From: Xestospongia muta
Lineage: Eukaryota > Porifera > Demospongiae > Haplosclerida > Petrosiidae
Direction: 5' to 3'
Assembly: GCA_963693285.1 (NCBI GenBank)
Contig: OY848930.1
Location: forward strand, 3,348,001 to 3,412,000
DNA: 64,000 bases
This document shows, piece after piece, positions 61,530 through 64,000 of this stretch (positions are counted from its first letter, which is position 1; each line of letters starts with the position of its first letter). A program made the position numbers and the translations under genes. The notes below the pieces were generated by a model. The model was not told the origin of the DNA, made no database searches, and saw only the letters and a program-made list of their open reading frames with translations.

Positions 61530-61815
61530 TTGATTGGTTATTGATTTAACCAATATATATGTTTATACAGGTCGCAAGCATGTGGCAAATTATTTGATGT
61601 GAACTGAAAGTAAATGTCGCATTGTTTTCATTCCTAACATATTGTTAGTTAGACTGTTTCATTATAATGTTTTCATTCCTAACCTACTATGACATTCTGT
61701 AAATATTCTAGTACATTAAGAATGAAAACAGTGTGATGTTTACTTTCAATTTGGATCAAAAATTTTGCTACATATACAACCTATATAACAATCCATATAT
61801 TGGCTAAATCAACCA
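61530..61815. repeat. Foldback / MITE-like element with ~95-bp arms
   Basis: Arm 1 (about 61545-61640, starting TTGATTTAACCAATATAT) is the reverse complement, with scattered mismatches, of arm 2 (about 61718-61813, ending ATATTGGCTAAATCAA). Both carry GTGGCAAA/GTAGCAAA-ATTATTTGAT, GAAAGTAAA and GTTTTCATTC. Single arms recur at 47720-47820 and 48925-49000. This fits terminal inverted repeats of a short nonautonomous DNA element. Confidence 0.65.
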
Positions 61816-61848
61816 TAATCATACTCATAATAATCCAATATATATATA

Positions 61849-61965
61849 GATGGATGGATGGATGGATGGATGGATGGATGGATAGATGGATGGATGGATG
61901 GATGGATGGATGGATGGATGGATGGATGGATGGATGGATGGATGGATGGATGGATGGATGGATAG
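61849..61965. repeat. (GATG)n microsatellite
   Basis: About 29 tandem GATG units (61849-61965), interrupted once by GATA near 61881. The apparent WMDG-repeat frame across it is an artefact of the repeat. Confidence 0.95.
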
Positions 61966-62174
61966 ATATATGGATATATAGATATATATTTACATACTGT
62001 TAATTTATATCTACTACAACATACACACTAGTCTATGTTACATATAAAATATTGGAATTTACTCAAATAATCTCATGTATACATATGTCATTACATCTTG
62101 TTATTGTTATGTTATTAACATATTTTGTCATGAATATATTTACTAACAATTGTCTTTATACTATATTTTCTGTG

Positions 62175-62234
62175 AGGAACAGGAGTTGCATGCAGATAGA
62201 ATTTTAATTATCAAATATCAAGGAGTAAAGATCT
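62175..62234 (+). promoter_or_regulatory. 5' noncoding exon of copy 4
   Basis: AGGAGTTGCATGCAGATAGA ... AAAGATCT/GTGAGTGAC, as in the other units; spliced to the acceptor at about 62419-62421 (CCTTGTAG). Confidence 0.45.
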
Positions 62235-62437
62235 GTGAGTGACTTTATTAATATAACTATAGAGTTTCATTTAAATAATTAATATTCATATTCTGCCATG
62301 AAGAGTAATATATACAGGTTGTAATATTTTGCAAACACTACATTTTTAGAGTGCAGTTGCAAACATACATGTAGGTTTTAGACCAATATTAATTAACATT
62401 AATAGTCATTGTTCCTTGTAGGATATTGTTATAAAAA

Positions 62438-64000
62438 ATGGCATCATTTCTGAGTATCATATTGGTTATACTTGTTATTGCTCTTTTAAACTTTATTAAA
62501 CCACTTTCTACTCATATTGTCCAAATTAATACAAGTAATCAACTTTGGTTCTGGTTATGTAGTCATAATATACCACTGCAAAATAACTTGACACTTCATT
62601 TGACACAAAGTAACTACATACTTCATAACAGGACCTTCTGTCTTATTGCAAATGTTAGTAATGTTACATTAAAAGGAGTGGGATCTGATGGGAAATCATC
62701 AATTAAATGTCAATTACAACATGACTCAACTACTGGTTTTGGCTTTGTCAATATATCCAGTGTTACTTTAGAAAACTTAGAGTTTACTGGATGTGGAGCA
62801 ACAATAACAAAGTCAGCTGTGACATTCTTTAATGACACACACCCACATTTAGGATATAAACAGAAAGCATTACTGGTATTTAACCATTGCCACAATATAA
62901 CAATACAACATGTTAACATCACCAATTATATTGGATATGCTATCTTTATGTTAAATCCTCTTAACTCATCATTAATGAATTATGTTAGAGTCACAATAGG
63001 AACTGGTGCTATGTACTGTAATGATTCTGGTATGTTTGCTTGTGCTGGTAGTGGTATATTTGTAATGTTTAAAGACACTCAACAAACCTCTCCTGATATG
63101 ATAACTGTTAATGTTATATTGTCACAATCATACCTTCAATTCAACTTCAACATTATACCAAATGTACCTCCCTTGACTCTTACAGGACAGGACATATGTA
63201 GTCTTCCTGTGGTTGGTGCTGGTGGTGTAACAGTACTGTTTAATCAGTCATTTCTGGCTAGATTTTCAAGTCAAAGTACAATAATTGGTGATGACTATGG
63301 TAATGGTGGCACTATATCAGGAAATATGTTAGTAATATTTTATAATGGTATGGTCAACTCTCAACTGTCACTGACAAATACTTATATATTTAATGGAATA
63401 CTTCTTCCTGCGACTAATCAAAGTGGTGGTGCATGTCTTACTATTATCTCAACTTTGTGTCAAACATGTTCTTTTAATGGTACAAAATGTTTGTCTGTTT
63501 GGACACCAATTTCTTTGAATAATGTCCAAATAGTTGCTTGTAATTTTGGAACTAGCTCAGGAACAGAGTTTAATCATGTCAAATATGGAGGAGGATTCTA
63601 TCTAAATATATTTGAATTTTGTAGAGCTAGTTCAATTGTCTTGCTACTCAAAAGAGTGCAATTCAGAAAAAACTATGCTCAGAAATCTGGATCTGGTCTT
63701 TATGCTTTCGTAACAAACTCTGTCTTAAGAGACAGCAATATATCTATAATAATAGAAGATGCTGGAATAAGATCAAGTCTACAAGGTTCTGTTATTTCTA
63801 CACTATATTCTACAGTTGCAGTTTTAACATTAATTAATTGGAACAATGTTACATTTAGAGACAACAGTCATTTTACTGAAAACAACTCTCCAATGATTAC
63901 AGCATATAAGATCAATACACACATGACAGGACAACTATTGTTTAGTAAGATTACTGGTGTCATGGGAGCTGCTATACAACTATTTTCTTCATTCCTTATT
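62438..64000 (+). CDS. Beta-solenoid/multi-TM receptor, copy 4, 5' part (runs off the window)
   Basis: ATG at 62438 (MASFLSIILVILVIALLNFI) after the conserved acceptor. The frame stays open for exactly 521 codons to the last base, with no stop, matching residues 1 to about 520 of copy 2: FWLCSHNIPLQNNLTLHL, DTQQTSPDMITVNVILSQS, GGACLTIISTLCQTCSF, IQLFSSFLI at the edge. It diverges in the middle of the ectodomain (for example NNVQIVACNFGTSSGTEFNH). The 3' half, with Cys-rich and TM regions, must lie beyond 64000; whether the gene is intact is not known. Confidence 0.85.
   Translation, partial: MASFLSIILVILVIALLNFIKPLSTHIVQINTSNQLWFWLCSHNIPLQNNLTLHLTQSNYILHNRTFCLIANVSNVTLKGVGSDGKSSIKCQLQHDSTTGFGFVNISSVTLENLEFTGCGATITKSAVTFFNDTHPHLGYKQKALLVFNHCHNITIQHVNITNYIGYAIFMLNPLNSSLMNYVRVTIGTGAMYCNDSGMFACAGSGIFVMFKDTQQTSPDMITVNVILSQSYLQFNFNIIPNVPPLTLTGQDICSLPVVGAGGVTVLFNQSFLARFSSQSTIIGDDYGNGGTISGNMLVIFYNGMVNSQLSLTNTYIFNGILLPATNQSGGACLTIISTLCQTCSFNGTKCLSVWTPISLNNVQIVACNFGTSSGTEFNHVKYGGGFYLNIFEFCRASSIVLLLKRVQFRKNYAQKSGSGLYAFVTNSVLRDSNISIIIEDAGIRSSLQGSVISTLYSTVAVLTLINWNNVTFRDNSHFTENNSPMITAYKINTHMTGQLLFSKITGVMGAAIQLFSSFLI

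Noticed and set aside
61800..62003. 67-codon open frame of WMDG repeats
   Set aside because: It is only the (GATG)n microsatellite read in frame; no start context or paralogue.

Overview
The window looks like nuclear DNA of an early-branching animal, most likely a demosponge such as Amphimedon. This is inferred from AT-rich DNA, very short phase-1 introns (about 40-150 nt), single-domain exons, and tandem families of large receptor genes with metazoan domains (Ig, EGF, SRCR, IgGFc-binding, GAIN/GPS, 7TM, Death). All family calls come from reading the sequence; no database search was run.

Layout. (1) 1-10.8 kb, + strand: one multi-exon intracellular signalling gene with ankyrin repeats, a COR-like exon, a Death domain, basic/low-complexity linker exons and an alpha-helical C-terminal exon; two stretches of it have been duplicated in tandem. 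(2) 11.2-13.3 kb: a broken minus-strand gene fragment and a broken 3' piece of the multi-membrane-span family seen at 40-64 kb. (3) 13.3-17.5 kb, + strand: a truncated SRCR-Ig-EGF-SEA-like receptor ectodomain. It meets, tail to tail, a near-identical minus-strand copy (17.5-25.1 kb, 'copy A'), making a large imperfect palindrome. (4) 26.1-36.3 kb, - strand: the apparently full-length adhesion GPCR ('copy B'), with an N-terminal cysteine-rich region, EGF, Ig, an IgGFc-binding-type domain, more Ig and EGF domains, SEA-like, HRM-like, GAIN/GPS (HLT/S), seven TM segments and an acidic tail. (5) 37.0-40.0 kb, - strand: the 7TM end of a third GPCR copy, a decayed Ty3/gypsy pol fragment and a broken fibrinogen-like gene. 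(6) 40.4-64.0 kb: an array of very similar genes for large proteins with a repetitive beta-solenoid-like ectodomain, a Cys-rich linker and about 8 C-terminal membrane spans. One copy is intact (49554-53291), one is split by a nonsense codon, one is broken and half inverted, one runs off the right edge, and two partial copies exist (12.5 kb and 40.4 kb). These genes share a 5' noncoding exon and a 3' flank.

The locus is best viewed as a fast-evolving receptor neighbourhood: two large surface-protein families expand by tandem and inverted duplication and decay, next to a Death-domain adaptor-like gene. Whether they act together in recognition or defence is inference only. The most interesting candidates for something undescribed are the beta-solenoid/multi-TM receptor family and the adhesion GPCR carrying an IgGFc-binding module.
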